Below are positions 1 through 11,559 of a stretch of DNA of 64,000 bases, one piece after another (the first letter of the stretch is position 1; every line of letters starts with the position of its first letter). The notes beneath the pieces were generated by a model. It made no database searches. It saw only the letters and a list, made by a program, of their open reading frames with translations, and was not told the DNA's origin. A program made the position numbers and the translations under genes. Origin of the DNA: Strongylocentrotus droebachiensis (taxonomy: Eukaryota; Echinodermata; Echinoidea; Camarodonta; Strongylocentrotidae); NCBI GenBank assembly GCA_035222895.1, contig JAVYIG010004972.1:62001-126000 (forward strand). The letters run 5' to 3'.

Positions 1-1041
1 CAGAGATGACACTGTCATATAAATTGTATGCTCTTTCAAATTTGACACTCAGTTTGTTATTATCTCACACAAAATTATTTTGTGTAGCGCCCTCTTTACC
101 AACTCAACTATCCCTTTAAAGGGGTAGTCCATCCTGATATTAAGTTGGTTTTAATAGAAGTACTCAAATGTGAAAAACGTATAAGTGACAATTTAAGCAA
201 AAACCTATTGAAAATAGGAAATTTGTTAATTTTAGAAGGTCCAATCAACCAAACAAATTGGCAACTCTGTGACGTATCTTGCGAGGTGCCCTCCTATTTA
301 CCCTGTTCTAAACGAATCTTTACATTTGTATTTCCCCTTCCAAAAATGTAAATCATACATTCACATTAAATATGATTATTGCAAATATGTTTTAATAAAT
401 CCTTGTATGAAACAAATCTATTCCGTCATCATTAACTAAAAAAATGAAAGTTTAAAACATTTTCTGTTCAGAGCAAATAAGAGAGTAGCTCGCAATATAC
501 GTCACAGTAATTGATAATTTTTATGATCAGGGTTTTTGTCTTCTATCTGAATAATAATCTATCTGCAAGTTATGTTAAGTCGAAAAAGAATTTAATTTAC
601 AAGAAAATTGGTCGATCACCTCTCACATTTAATCCACAAAGCAAGACCAGCCCCCCCCCCCCCCCTAACGAATGGAATTATATTTGTTTAAATGGTGCGG
701 TGGATTCGATTTATATTGGTCTAGTGATCAGATATCTGACTTTGGGGATAAACCGACTTTGGTGGCTCTCGGTTATTTCGAATGAAAATTAAAAAGGTCG
801 GTCCTCAAGTATGAATTATCAGATTTGATTGGTAGGAATATGTAAAACCCAAGTTACAAAGTCTACAACCGAAATTGCGAATCGATGTACATGTATGGTC
901 TAACGCGAATTTGCGACAAGTGCCCCCCTCCCCCATTCTACCCTCCTCACTTGCTGGGCACAACCTGAGCCACTTCAACTTACTACCAAAACTTACGAAT
1001 AAAACATTTTCTTTTTTTCCTCTTAGAAACTTGACGTTGTA

Positions 1042-1679
1042 TTAAAGGTACTATGTCCCATTTGCATGCCAACAAAATGAAAAGGTTAAATTCCAACGAC
1101 AATTGAAAGACATTATTAATTTAGAACTTCCCTCAAAACGAAAGGGCTTGGAAATGGCTTTTAGTGGGAAAATAACTAACATTAGATGTCGAATCGACTT
1201 AAGTGATTGCAATTACCTAGTAATAGGCTTATTTTCAGACTCTTTTACCGAACGGTCGTACGTTTTGTGCTGCACAAAGATTCAATCAGTTTAATTTTGG
1301 CCATTACAAGTAGTGGGTTATTGATGTAGACAAATGCTCATGTACCTGTTCTAGCTCATTTTATGTATGTTATTTCCAAAGAATAAAGTTGTCAGTCAGA
1401 CACTCTATAGTGTTTGACAGTAAAGTCTAGAAGGTAAATGGGTTTCCTTGCATAATTCGAATACAAGGACACTGCTAATGTTTAAATTTCACAGATAGGA
1501 CATACATCGTCCTTGTTTTCACGAAGTGACGGTAGTGAGGAAAATCTACACGCAAAGTGAATGCAATTTCTTTTCACTACCGTCACTTCGTGAAAACAGC
1601 GACGACATGACATATTCATAATTCCTGCAAAGTTCTACAGAATTTGAAGCTGGCTGCAAAAGGGACATAGTATCTTTAA
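1042..1679. mobile_element. Family A TIR element (TTAAAGGTACTATGTCCC ends), copy 1
   Basis: The ends are inverted: TTAAAGGTACTATGTCCC at the left and GGGACATAGTATCTTTAA at the right. The body matches the copy at 12464-13019 in reverse orientation, including the phrases TCTACAGAATTTGA and TTAATTTTGGCCATTACAAG. It carries a 97-bp foldback insertion (1508-1604). No transposase frame is visible. The TTAA at both ends would fit a TTAA target as used by piggyBac or Kolobok elements, which is an inference. Confidence 0.85.
1508..1604. mobile_element. 97-bp foldback element, copy 1
   Basis: The element is almost entirely an inverted repeat: CGTCCTTGTTTTCACGAAGT at the left and ACTTCGTGAAAACAGCGACG at the right. 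It is flanked by ACAT at 1504-1507 and 1605-1608. The related element at 12.5-13.0 kb lacks this insert at the matching place, which confirms both the insertion and the 4-bp target duplication. Confidence 0.9.
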
Positions 1680-2889
1680 TAAAGACATTTAAAGAATGAA
1701 AATCTTCTAGTTCCTGTATCATAGGTAAAGAAATTCGTTTAGATTTGAATCACTTTCTATCCTACATTTGACTCTGCTGTATTTAAGGGATAAAAATTGT
1801 TAGATGAAAGTAATTTTGAACTTGAAGCTTTAAAGGCACTGTTATTCATTATGTCTCGACCCCTATCACAATACCATACATGAAGTATTGATCGAAGAGA
1901 AGATAGCCATCGTTGAGACATTCATGGTCATGTATTAATGACGGGGACAACATTGCTCAATGCTGGACTTTATCTCTGAGTGGAATATTACTTCCTCCAT
2001 CTGTTACTTCTTTTTGCAGCTAGTCTCATCTTTTCAGACCCAATTCCGACAAAACATGAAAAGCGCCAAGAAATAATATTTATACAGCATGTATTCTAAA
2101 CTGGCGTAACAGGTATTGACTGGACGCTGTTCTGAGATTTTCAAATTTTCATTGATTGAAATTTTAGATGCCATCTAAACGATCAGGGGCTTAGTAAATA
2201 GTTGATATTTTCAGCATAAATTAAAAATAGAAAATGGAGGACGGAAACTTCACTTTTATTTCTTTCATAAAACCACACATATCTTGCATGTAAAATGAAT
2301 CAAACTTTTAATATATCTTTTGATATGCTAAAATAAATATAGGAAGGGGATGTGATGATTCCTGTTAACACCACGTGAGTACGTATTGAACACGACTGCA
2401 ATGAAAGACTAGCAGATGTATTAACTCCTTTGTTAATATTTCCAAGTTTTCTTTGCTACGCATCATTTCACAATGATTCTCCGTGATGGACAAAGAAAAT
2501 CTCATTATTTACTTTCTGAATTCAAAACATTCTAATCTTTTGTTCTCTAAATGACCTCACGCCCGTTTATATATCGCTCCTAACACGCCCAAGAAAACAG
2601 CTTCGGCCAGTCATTTATTTCCAATCTGTCTTTCACAGAAGCAGAAAGGTTCAAGAGCGGTGCTAAAATGTTTGAAAGGGACACAAGCATGACGAGTCTA
2701 ACACAATCTTTGACAAGCAAAGAACACAAAAACTTATTATCATTATTACAAAGTATTTTGCGTCATCAGTGCCTGGGAAGGGAAAAGCCGAATTGGATCA
2801 CTGTAACCTTTGGGTTACAGATGTAATGCTTCCTAAATCTGTGACAAACAAAACTAATGAATAAGTAGATAAAAATTTGAAAGTTATTT
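1680..2889. other. Unassigned intergenic DNA
   Basis: AT-rich single-copy-looking sequence. I see no open frame with coding character, no inverted ends and no RNA gene. Confidence 0.6.
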
Positions 2890-3290
2890 TAAAAGAATAG
2901 AAAAGAAGAGGAAGAAAATGAAGAAAAAAGAAGGAAGGAAGAAAGAAGAATAAAATGATGATGGACGAGAAGAAGAAGAGGAATAAGAATAGGAAGGAGA
3001 AGGAGATGAATAAAAGGAATGAGTATGACAAGTAGAAGAAGTAGAAGAAGAAGAAGAAGAAGAAGAGGGGGAGGAGGAGGAGGAAGAAGAAGAAGAGGAG
3101 GAGGAGGAAGAGGAGGAGAAGGAGGAAGAGGAGGAGGAAGAGGAGGAAGAGGAGGAGAGGAAGAGGAGGAGGAGGAGGAGGAGACGAAGAAGAAGAAGTA
3201 GAAGAGGAAGAAGGAGAAGAAGAAGAAGGAAAAGAATGAGGAGGAGGAGTAGGTGGAGAAGAAGAAGAAGAAGAAGAAAACCAAAGAATA
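2890..3290. repeat. Polypurine GAA/GGA microsatellite
   Basis: About 400 bp of nearly pure A/G on the plus strand, made of GAA, GGA and GAGGA units. Frames through it encode runs of Lys/Glu/Arg/Gly or Ser/Leu/Phe and are not genes. Purine tracts of this length can form triplex (H-DNA). Confidence 0.95.
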
Positions 3291-4177
3291 TCCCGGCGCA
3301 CAGCGAAAATCTCAAACCGCGCATCCGCGTCGAGCTACAGTATGTAGGCAAAATAAACCCTTTTCTGAAGGAGCCATTCAATATGTCATATTGTATTGAG
3401 AGTTAACATGCGTGATGTAAATAGATCCAACATTCAGATTGATAATTTCAGACTGCACGAACCAGAAGAACAACAAATCACTCACAACAGAAAGCAGGCA
3501 TGGACTCGGAGGGGTAGGGGCGCCGATCCATATTCTGAGGATGGGGGGGGGGGGGCGGAGGTAGATGGAGGGGGAGAGGTAGACAAATCGCTTGGGAAGC
3601 CATATCTTACCTTCGGACAATTACTATTACTATAACAATTACTACCCTTTTAAAAATTGCTCCTGGTTAAATATCCACTTATGAAAAATGTGTATCAAAA
3701 AGATGCTTAAAAAGATGCTAGTACTCCTTTACCGATACTGGGAGAAAGTTGCCCGGGTAGTCGTTTCTAAGGTGTCCGGGGTTAGTTTTTCTAGGGAAGT
3801 GGTTCTGAATCTGTTTGCCCCTGCGACACCTACTGGTATTCCTTGTCACTACCCTCTGTAAGACCTAAACAAAAATATTTTGTAGTGCCCTTTAGGTGCC
3901 AGCACCTGGGTCGGTCGGTCGATTTTCTTATTTTTTTCCCCTCTTAGGGCTGATATTTTTTAGTTTTATGTGCTTTTAATGCATCCTTTTTTATTTTTTT
4001 TCTTCTAAAAATGGTTTAAAAAAAAACTTCAATTAAAAGCCGACCGTAGATTTAAAGATTTGTGGGTCGGGCGCAAAGGGCACATACCATGTACCTGTTC
4101 ATTACCCCCCCCCCCCCCAAAAAAAAAAAAAACCCATATTACCCCCATGAGTTTATTAACGCCAGCTCAAGAATCAC

Positions 4178-4262
4178 TATACTAGGGGGTAGTTGTCCGG
4201 GGATGATTTCTCAATGGAACTTGTCCTACAATCACCGAAATTCTGGTAAATCATTCCCAAAT
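4178..4262. mobile_element. Possible degenerate piece of the G-rich foldback family
   Basis: Left part AGGGGGTAGTTGTCCGGGG and a degenerate inverted right part resemble the units at 5233-5502 and 10917-11203. The match is short. Confidence 0.3.
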
Positions 4263-4512
4263 AAGAGAGAGCATACACATCAGACAAATGTTGATTCGTC
4301 AACAGTGGATGCCCATGGCTGTTATTTTTTCCCCAGCTAATAATTGAGTTTGTGTTTATTGTTTCCACATTCTATGTGAAATAAACATAATGATCAAATT
4401 ATTCACGTAAGGATGTTTGCCTCTCAAAGTCTCATCAGTGTTGAGGTACTTGAGAGGGAAAAGTGAATTGAATCCCCGTGGCCCTCTTGAATCTTCTTCC
4501 GGTTGGCATGTG

Positions 4513-4703
4513 CAGGGCCCCCGTCTTACGAAGAGTTGATATCAATCGCAACTTATTTGTGATTAATATCAATCGCAACTTATTTGTGATTAATATCAAT
4601 CGCAACTATGAACATAAGAGATAGGAGACTGCAAACCTGCGATTGATTGGAGGACTTGCGATTGATTCAGATCAATCGTAACTGTTTGTAAGACAGGGTC
4701 CTG
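4513..4703. mobile_element. Short TIR element of the GGGCCC..TTTCA/CTTAC type
   Basis: Left end CAGGGCCCCCGTCTTACGAA, right end TTTGTAAGACAGGGTCCTG, inverted. Inside, a 28-bp unit holding ATATCAATCGCAACTTATTT occurs two to three times in tandem, and ATTGATT/AATCAAT motifs are inverted about the centre. The ends resemble the elements at 25.05, 37.8, 56.54, 61.44 and 61.77 kb. Confidence 0.7.
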
Positions 4704-5084
4704 ATGTATCACTACATCGGAGTTTCCCCCTTCTCGTTTACCTTGGAAAATAATATGTCCATGATTTTTTTAAAGAAGAGTGCAATGAGCTCTTAACGTA
4801 TAAAGGCGGTGACTCTCCGACGCACGCGGTCGTTCGTTTAACGACCTTTCCGAGGGACAGAGTGCTTTCTACTGCAGGAAACTATATTCTGCGTCTATGG
4901 AACATGGCAGGGCATTTAAACACATAACGAAGGCTAATCGTACTGCCTGGAGAAAATCATCCAATCACCGATGGACAATCGCCATTAATCCAACCAACAA
5001 CAACAATAATATTAACAATAACCAGAACAAGAACATCCAGTCATCCATCTTGGTTATTAAGTAGTTGTTAATATAGGGGTTTAT

Positions 5085-5225
5085 TCACTTGACATCCAAT
5101 CAAAGAGTTGAGGGTTCGAATCCCAGTCTGGCACGAACGTCCTTCGGTAAGACATTTATCGAAGTGTGCTACCCTCCACGGAGGTGGAAATTAGCACGGG
5201 AAATATGCTTTTATTAAAACCAGCT
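5085..5225 (+). repeat. Fragment of a tRNA-derived SINE
   Basis: A polymerase III B-box-like GGGTTCGAATCCC lies at about 5111-5123, followed by CTGGCACGAACGTCCTTCGG, which resembles the region after the tRNA part in other SINEs here (28.9-29.15 kb). The A box is not clear, and no full tRNA fold can be drawn. Confidence 0.5.
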
Positions 5226-5232
5226 AATTATC

Positions 5233-5502
5233 ACGGTAGACTTCCCCTTTAGTGAATAGGGGGGGGGGTAATTTTGAAGGGGTGGGGGTAATTGTCCTCG
5301 GGGTGGTCTTCCTTGGTTGTTCTTGCGGGAGGGGGTAAATTTCATAGGGGTGATTTTTACGAGTGAAGGTAATCTTCCGGGGGTCTATTGACCTCGGGGT
5401 GGTTGTCTTTCGGGGGTAATATTCCGGGGGGGGTAGTTTTCCGGGGGGGGTAATTTTCCAGGGGGTGATAGTCCAAGGGGGTAATTGTCCTGATACGATT
5501 AT
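5233..5502. mobile_element. G-rich foldback element, one arm
   Basis: Starts at CGGTAGACTTCCCCTTT, as does the middle of the element at 10917-11203, and ends at AATTGTCCTGATACG, as that one does. The arm is a string of about 14-bp degenerate units of the type GGGGGTAATTGTCC or GGGGGTAGTTTTCC. Only one orientation is present, so this is half an element. Confidence 0.7.
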
Positions 5503-7060
5503 TATTACGCCACTCGGTTATGACCAGGGTAATGAAGTTTGAGCACCAGAAGTGCATGTCACGGCGTAACAGACATGAAGGCTATACAACAAACCACCAT
5601 TATCATTATGATTTTTTAATATAAAAGACTCGAATTACCATTGGATTGATTCACTGTTTGAGATAAAACAAATTTGATATCAAGTACTTTGTCGCCATCG
5701 TTAAGAAGATAACGGTCCTAATAAATACAATTTAAAAATCATTGATGTGACGCGCGCAAGTCGTCCAGACACCGACAGTAGCCATGCAGGCTGTGGGTAA
5801 CACCACTTGAACATATAAACAACACTCTCCATGTCAAGTTACGCCGCTGGTGGTGGTGATGATGGTGGCGATGGTGACGGTGATTAAGATGGCACCGCCC
5901 TTCTTGGACTTCTTATCTCCTCGATGCTCTTTTGAGATGGTGTGGGGGGCAGGATTTCAACACATATGAAGAGGATAAGCAAACACTTCAAGAGAGGGAA
6001 CACGCGCATGACTGCGGACATGTTTACTTGAGATCGGTGCATGGAGGGGACGTCCAAACGGTCCAGCTCAGTACAGGTCTATTACAGGTTGTGCGACACA
6101 TGTTCCGATGACGACGATCCAACATTTTGCTCCGCCGAGTTGCTACGGAGTGTATTTCGCCAAATATACAGGAGGGTTGTAATTGGGCTTCAGGTTTTGT
6201 TTAGGGTGAGGGTTAGGTGTAGTTTGGGACCGAGGGTTGAATTTGGGTAATGGAGGAAATAGACCCGAGAGTTTTGTCGCAGGAGCTTGTGTCGTATAAC
6301 CAACTCACAAAACAATTTTGTGACTAAGAACCCTGATTAGTTAGCTGAATATTGGAAAGTTTTTCTTTTTTAGTTCCATCGGTCCTACGTCCCGATATGA
6401 CGGGGACAGTGTGTATTGTTGTGTTTCATTTTGTTAAACATTTTTTGTTAAAAGACGTGTATCGGTCAGATATGATTATTTACGTCAGGGGACCGACTTT
6501 TAACGTCACCATCCGGAAAAAAAACGTGATTCAGTCTTGAACCGGGGTCCGCTAAATCAGCTTGTAGGCGAAGGCAGAGAGCTGACCATACGACAGACAT
6601 TACCGCCAGACCAACTAACATTTCCCTAACCGAAACAGGCTTGTCTTTGGTCCTATAATCATTAGAGGAATGGCTACTCGTGGAGTTCATTGGTCAGGTT
6701 CAATACGGACCATGACCTCATTGATCACCTGCTGAAAAATGTAGACGTATATGACTATCAGCCCAAATATGGTCAAAACCTAAATAAGACCAGCTGGGCA
6801 GAATAGAGGTAACTAAATATTTGGAAAGATATTTTACAAAACCACAATGAAGGAAGGATGATGAAATGACGAATAGAGGATATCCATTATTGATTACAAA
6901 GAAACAAATCGTTAAAAAGATTAAGATATAAAGTAGATATAGAGGAGAAGAAGAAGAAGGTGAAGAAGAAGGTGAAAAATAAGGAGAAAATAAAGAAGAA
7001 GTTTAAAAGGAGCAACATAAAAGACGTACCACCTAGGCTTGATAATAAGGGGGTTCATTA
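5503..7060. other. Unassigned intergenic DNA
   Basis: No gene recognised. Open frames of 60-75 codons at about 6.04-6.54 kb lack family resemblance. A short AGGGTTAGG-like run near 6.2 kb is too short to be telomeric repeat. Confidence 0.55.
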
Positions 7061-7062
7061 AA

Positions 7063-7069
<7 letters not shown>

Positions 7070-7122
<53 letters not shown>
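7070..7122. repeat. (GA)n microsatellite
   Basis: About 50 bp of nearly pure GA. Confidence 0.95.
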
Positions 7123-7995
7123 TTGTAAAACTGTAATTCAAGAGATATAACTAGCGACTGATTCATTTCGAAAATAATAAACAACTTATAATGTCAATGA
7201 CCCCTCAGAGTGACGTATTTCACTGTGGGTTCGTTTTGCTACGACAAAAAGTGCGTACATGGTTCGACAAGCACTATATCGGATAAAAAAAATATTATTT
7301 TCTCGTTCTTAAAGTGTGGTCAGCGAACGATAAATGGACATATGGGATGAAATATACAAGGACGGTCCGCTGGCGCCCCGCATGTAAGGGCAACATGTTG
7401 CAACCAAACAAAAAAAAATCAGAAAGAGGAAAGGGGCGTAAAATCCACAATTCCATGACTTCTTTAAGCCGCCTATTTACTTTCTGAATTGGGAATGTTT
7501 GACCACAACAAATTCGACTTCCCCGACAGAAAGAGAAAAGTCATTTTCTTTTCCCCTCTTTCCTCCCGTTGGAGAACCATTGTCCTTTTCTTAATAATGA
7601 AAGGGATAATTAATTGCGCAGATTTGGACGTCATAAGCTGAGTGCCTATGAGCATGATCTCGCTCTATTGAAGATCGTAACCGCACTGAAGACCACAATT
7701 TAAGCGGAGTTCAATGTATTTCTGATAGTTTCAAAGAATTGCACTTGGTTTCGACTAGAGTGGAAGCAGGTCCCACTTTCTTATAAAAAATGTGTGTGTT
7801 TAGCTATATAGCCTATTGTTAAATCATATATAATGAAGCTTTTGCATTATTTCTAGCCGATGTAACCTTTCAATTACGATTATTAAATCACACATTAAGG
7901 AACAAAAATATATTGTAACGGATCAAATGCATAGAATTTTTGACTATATAGTTTTTAAAGATTATATTTCTATGTCACAATTCGAAATTTCTATT
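7123..7995. other. Unassigned intergenic DNA
   Basis: AT-rich sequence with no recognised gene, inverted ends or RNA. Confidence 0.5.
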
Positions 7996-7997
7996 AA

Positions 7998-8488
7998 CTT
8001 CACCTTCTTCCTCTTCTTCTTCTTCGTCTCCTTCTTCGTCATCTTCTTCGTCTCCTTCTTCGTCTTGTTCTTTTTTTCCTTCTTCTTCGTCTTCTTCTTC
8101 GTCTTCTTCTTCTTCGTCCTATTCTTCGTCTTATTCTTTTTTCTTCTTCTTCTTCTTCGTCTTTCTCTTCGTCTTCTTCTTCTTTTCCTGTTCTTCGTCT
8201 TCTACTTCATCTTCTTCTTCTTCTTCGTCTTCTTCTTTGTCTTCTTCTTCTTCGTCTTCTTCTTTTTTCTTCTTCTTCTTCGTCTTCCTCTTCGTCTTCA
8301 TCTTCTTTCTTCTTCTTCGTCTTCTACTTCTTCTTCTTCTTCGTCGTCTTTTTCTTTGTCTTCGTCTTCTTCTTCTTCTTCTTCCTTTTCTTCTTCGTCT
8401 TCTTTTCATTCCTTTTACCCCTCTCTCTTTCCATCTCCCCTCTCTCCATCTACCTTCCCCTCCCCCCCTCTCTCTCTCTCTCTCACTC

Positions 8489-8545
<57 letters not shown>
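7998..8545. repeat. (CTT)n/(TCG) and (CT)n polypyrimidine tract
   Basis: About 400 bp of CTT/CTTCGT units followed by a long CT run (8470-8545). The plus strand is almost all pyrimidine, with scattered G in CTTCGT. The long frames through it on both strands are low-complexity artefacts. Confidence 0.95.
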
Positions 8546-8549
<4 letters not shown>

Positions 8550-8879
8550 GTATCACCCTAGCTCATATCAACATTAGAAATCAAATCAAAGTCAAAGTCT
8601 ACACAGAGGGATAGACCGGTAACCAGGCATTGTTAAAAGCCACCATAGTAAAGGTGACATTTCAACACCCTTGGGTGCACATATAGGCCGAAGGTCGAAT
8701 CACACATACAAAAGGGGGCTAAATGTTCGAAAGCAAATGATACTTGGTTGGCGAATAGTGACACCTCATGGAATATACAATGGGTATTGTGCTTCACAGC
8801 GGTGGGGGAGGGTGTAGAGGGAGGGGTGGAATTATTATTTTTAAGAGGGGGGCAATTGGAAGAAAATACTGGGAGATTT

Positions 8880-9007
8880 AAAAGAGAGAGGGGGAGGGAG
8901 GGAGAGAGAGGGAGAGAGAGAGAACATGAGGTTATATACAGGGAAGGGAGAATACGAGAGGGGGGAGACAGAGAGACGGTGAGAGAGGGGGAGAGAGAGA
9001 GAGAGAT
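8880..9007. repeat. (GA)n-rich polypurine tract
   Basis: GA and GGGA units on the plus strand, the opposite strand polarity to the CTT/CT tract just upstream. Confidence 0.9.
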
Positions 9008-9080
9008 GAACATCAAGAAGGAGACATGTATGGAGATGCACTGTTGGTTTTGTCACGATGACAGATAAGAATAGTACACT

Positions 9081-9304
9081 GTTGCCCATAAATTTAAAAT
9101 AACGTTTCTTACCTCTTTTTCATGAAATGATTGTGACAATAATTATGATTTATTCTCGATAGAGAAAGTTGATATCTTTCCAGAAATTTATTGATGAATC
9201 AAAAGAGTCTTAGTTAGAGAATGATCGATAAAGTTCTGAGGAGATATAAACTTCATCTATCACGAATAAGCAATATATTGTCACAATTATTTCTATTTCA
9301 TGAA
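9081..9304. mobile_element. TATTGCC-type inverted-repeat element, copy 1 (right end lost)
   Basis: GTTGCCCATAAATTTAAAA starts it. The body contains two inverted arms around 9200 (TGATTGTGACAATAATTAT and ATTGTCACAATTATTTC). The copy at 23720-23940 has the same order. The right end runs into GA repeat. Confidence 0.7.
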
Positions 9305-9317
9305 GAGAGGAGGGGGG

Positions 9318-9349
<32 letters not shown>

Positions 9350-9824
9350 GAAAGAGAGAGAGAGACAGAGAGAGAGACAGAGAGAGAGAAAGAGACAGAG
9401 AGAGAGGAAGAGAGAAACAGAGAGAGAGAGAGAGAGATGACGAGAGTGGAGGGCCAGTTGAACGGGAGGGTACTGCCTTGCACTGGATGGGGGTCGTACA
9501 GAAAAATGTTTCCATTTGAATAGAGCATTGTATTGTTGCGGCGGCCATGTTTGTTCTTCTTTGAAAAGATTGTATGCATAGCCAACACGTCCTCGCGGAC
9601 CAAAGTAAACCCAGTGCCCTGCTGAATGAAAAATAATAAAATGAAGAAGAAATAACAAACCACACCTTTTGCAATCCCCCTGAGGGGTTTCGAACCCCAC
9701 CCACCTGTAGACTTGGTCGACGTTTGCTTGGTGAACTGTCGATAATCTTTGCGAACCGTCCCTCCCTTTCACAGAGTCAGAAAGTGACAGGGATGAGGGA
9801 TGAGAGAGAGGGAGAGAGAAAGAA

Positions 9825-9874
<50 letters not shown>

Positions 9875-10075
9875 ATCAGGGAGGATGAGAGAGTGAGACA
9901 GAGACAGACAGGCAGGGAAGATGGGAAAAACACAGAGAGACAGAGACAGATATAATATAAAGAGAGAGAGGGAGGGAGAGAGAGAGAGAGAGGGGGAGAA
10001 GGGTGAGAGAGAGAGAGAGAGACAGAGACAGAAAACGGAGATGGAGAAGAAAAAACAGAGACAGGAAATGAGAGA

Positions 10076-10111
<36 letters not shown>

Positions 10112-10173
10112 AACAGACAGACAAGGAAGATGAAAAACACAGAAAGACAGAGACAGAGATATAGATATATATT

Positions 10174-10211
<38 letters not shown>

Positions 10212-10283
10212 CAAATGAAAAGACAGAGACAGAGAAAAGGCCAGAGACAGAGAGATGGAGAGAAAGGGGAGGGAGGGAGAAGA

Positions 10284-10319
<36 letters not shown>

Positions 10320-10450
10320 GTAAGATGGGGGAGGGGGATTTGAAGAGAAACGGCAAGGGGGTGGGGGGGGGGGGGGTACACGAGGGTGAGAGGAAGAAAG
10401 AAAGGGGAGAGTCTGATAGACAGACAGACAGACCGACCGAGAGAATGACA
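9305..10450. repeat. GA/GACA polypurine clusters
   Basis: Long GA runs at about 9310-9437, 9790-9872, 9960-10110, 10170-10210 and 10270-10320, with GACA variants between. About 9450-9780 is ordinary sequence and includes GGGTTTCGAACCCC, a palindrome that looks like a B box but has no tRNA around it. Huge Ser/Leu frames on the minus strand are artefacts. Confidence 0.9.
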
Positions 10451-10916
10451 GACAGGCGAATAGAGGGAATATGACAGGAAGCAAATATGGATTGTATCGA
10501 GGCTAATGTAAATATTAGATATACACAAAGAAAGACGCGTACAGATTGAGCAATGGACAATACCCCCCAAAATGCCCCACAGAGGTTATAGGCAGATAAT
10601 TTAGAGTTAGATGGCAATACAGGTAATCTAATAATATAGATTGTTTTAGAATTAAGAGAATGGTAGTGTTGAAGATGTCGTGTGATATAATGGAAGTGTA
10701 AATCGAATCCATCTGGTAAAATAAATGTTACGAAGCAGTAAGTAGATGAAAATAATTGTAAAATAGTAATTGGCAGTATAGAAGATAAATACCTTCTGGG
10801 GAAATGAGACGAGAGACAAAGAGAAATAATAAAAATGGCTAGAAGGCGATAGAAATGTATATAGATAGGTATAGAGGTGGGTAGGTATATACATGTAGAT
10901 AGATAGAATAGTAGGG

Positions 10917-11203
10917 TTCTATGATAATTACCCCTGGACAATAATCCCCGGGAAATTTTCCGCGGAAAACTACCCCAAAGGACAACCACCCCTCCCCCTC
11001 TCCCGCGAGGACAATTACCCCCAGGAAAAAAATTATCTGCTTATAGTAAAACAAACTTATAATCAGGGTAGACTTCCCTTTTAATAAACAGGGGTAAATT
11101 TCGAGGGGGGGAGGTGGGTTAATTGTCCTGGGGGAGGGTTGGTTGTCCTTGGGGGTAGTTTTCCGGGGGGTGATTGTCCAGGGGTAAATTTTCCTGATAC
11201 GGA
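10917..11203. mobile_element. G-rich foldback element, two arms
   Basis: The left arm is C-rich (ATAATTACCCCTGGACAATA, then more CCCC units). The right arm is G-rich (GGGGGTAGTTTTCC, GGTGATTGTCCAGGGG), ending CCTGATACG. The arms are inverted copies made of about 14-bp subrepeats around an AT-rich centre near 11035-11065. No coding frame. This is the layout of a foldback (FB-type) transposon. Confidence 0.75.
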
Positions 11204-11217
11204 ATGGTAAATATGTG

Positions 11218-11315
11218 TATAGATAGACAGATAGATAGATAGATAGATAGAAAGATAGAAAGATATCTTGATAGATAGTTAGGTAGCTAGATAGATAGAC
11301 AGATAGATTGATCGA
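11218..11315. repeat. (GATA)n microsatellite
   Basis: GATA/GACA/GAAA tetranucleotide repeats, followed by purine-rich sequence to about 11545. Confidence 0.9.
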
Positions 11316-11559
11316 TGAATGGATTACGAGAGGGAGGGATGGAGAAAGAGAAAAAGAGAGAGGGAGAGAATGTTTCTGAGTGTCAAAGTAAAATAAGAGG
11401 AGGAAACAGAAAGAGAAAGAGAAATAGTTACAGAGAGGAATTGCAAAATAGTTATTGGGTGATGAAGCTAAAAGAAAGAAGAGAAAGGACGAAGAAAATA
11501 AAAAGAGAAGAAAGAGAGAGAGAAAGAAAATTTCGGACAAAGTGCATGCGAGGAATTCA

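Noticed and set aside
6195-6240. Telomere-like TTAGGG/GGGTTAGG run
   Set aside because: Only one or two imperfect units; chance in G-rich DNA.
9670-9690. tRNA B box (GGGTTTCGAACCCC palindrome)
   Set aside because: No A box or tRNA fold around it on either strand.
8131-10989. Very long open frames (up to 425 codons) of Ser/Leu/Phe or Arg/Glu
   Set aside because: They are translations of CT/GA/CTT microsatellites. Several frames and both strands are open at once and no domain can be seen.
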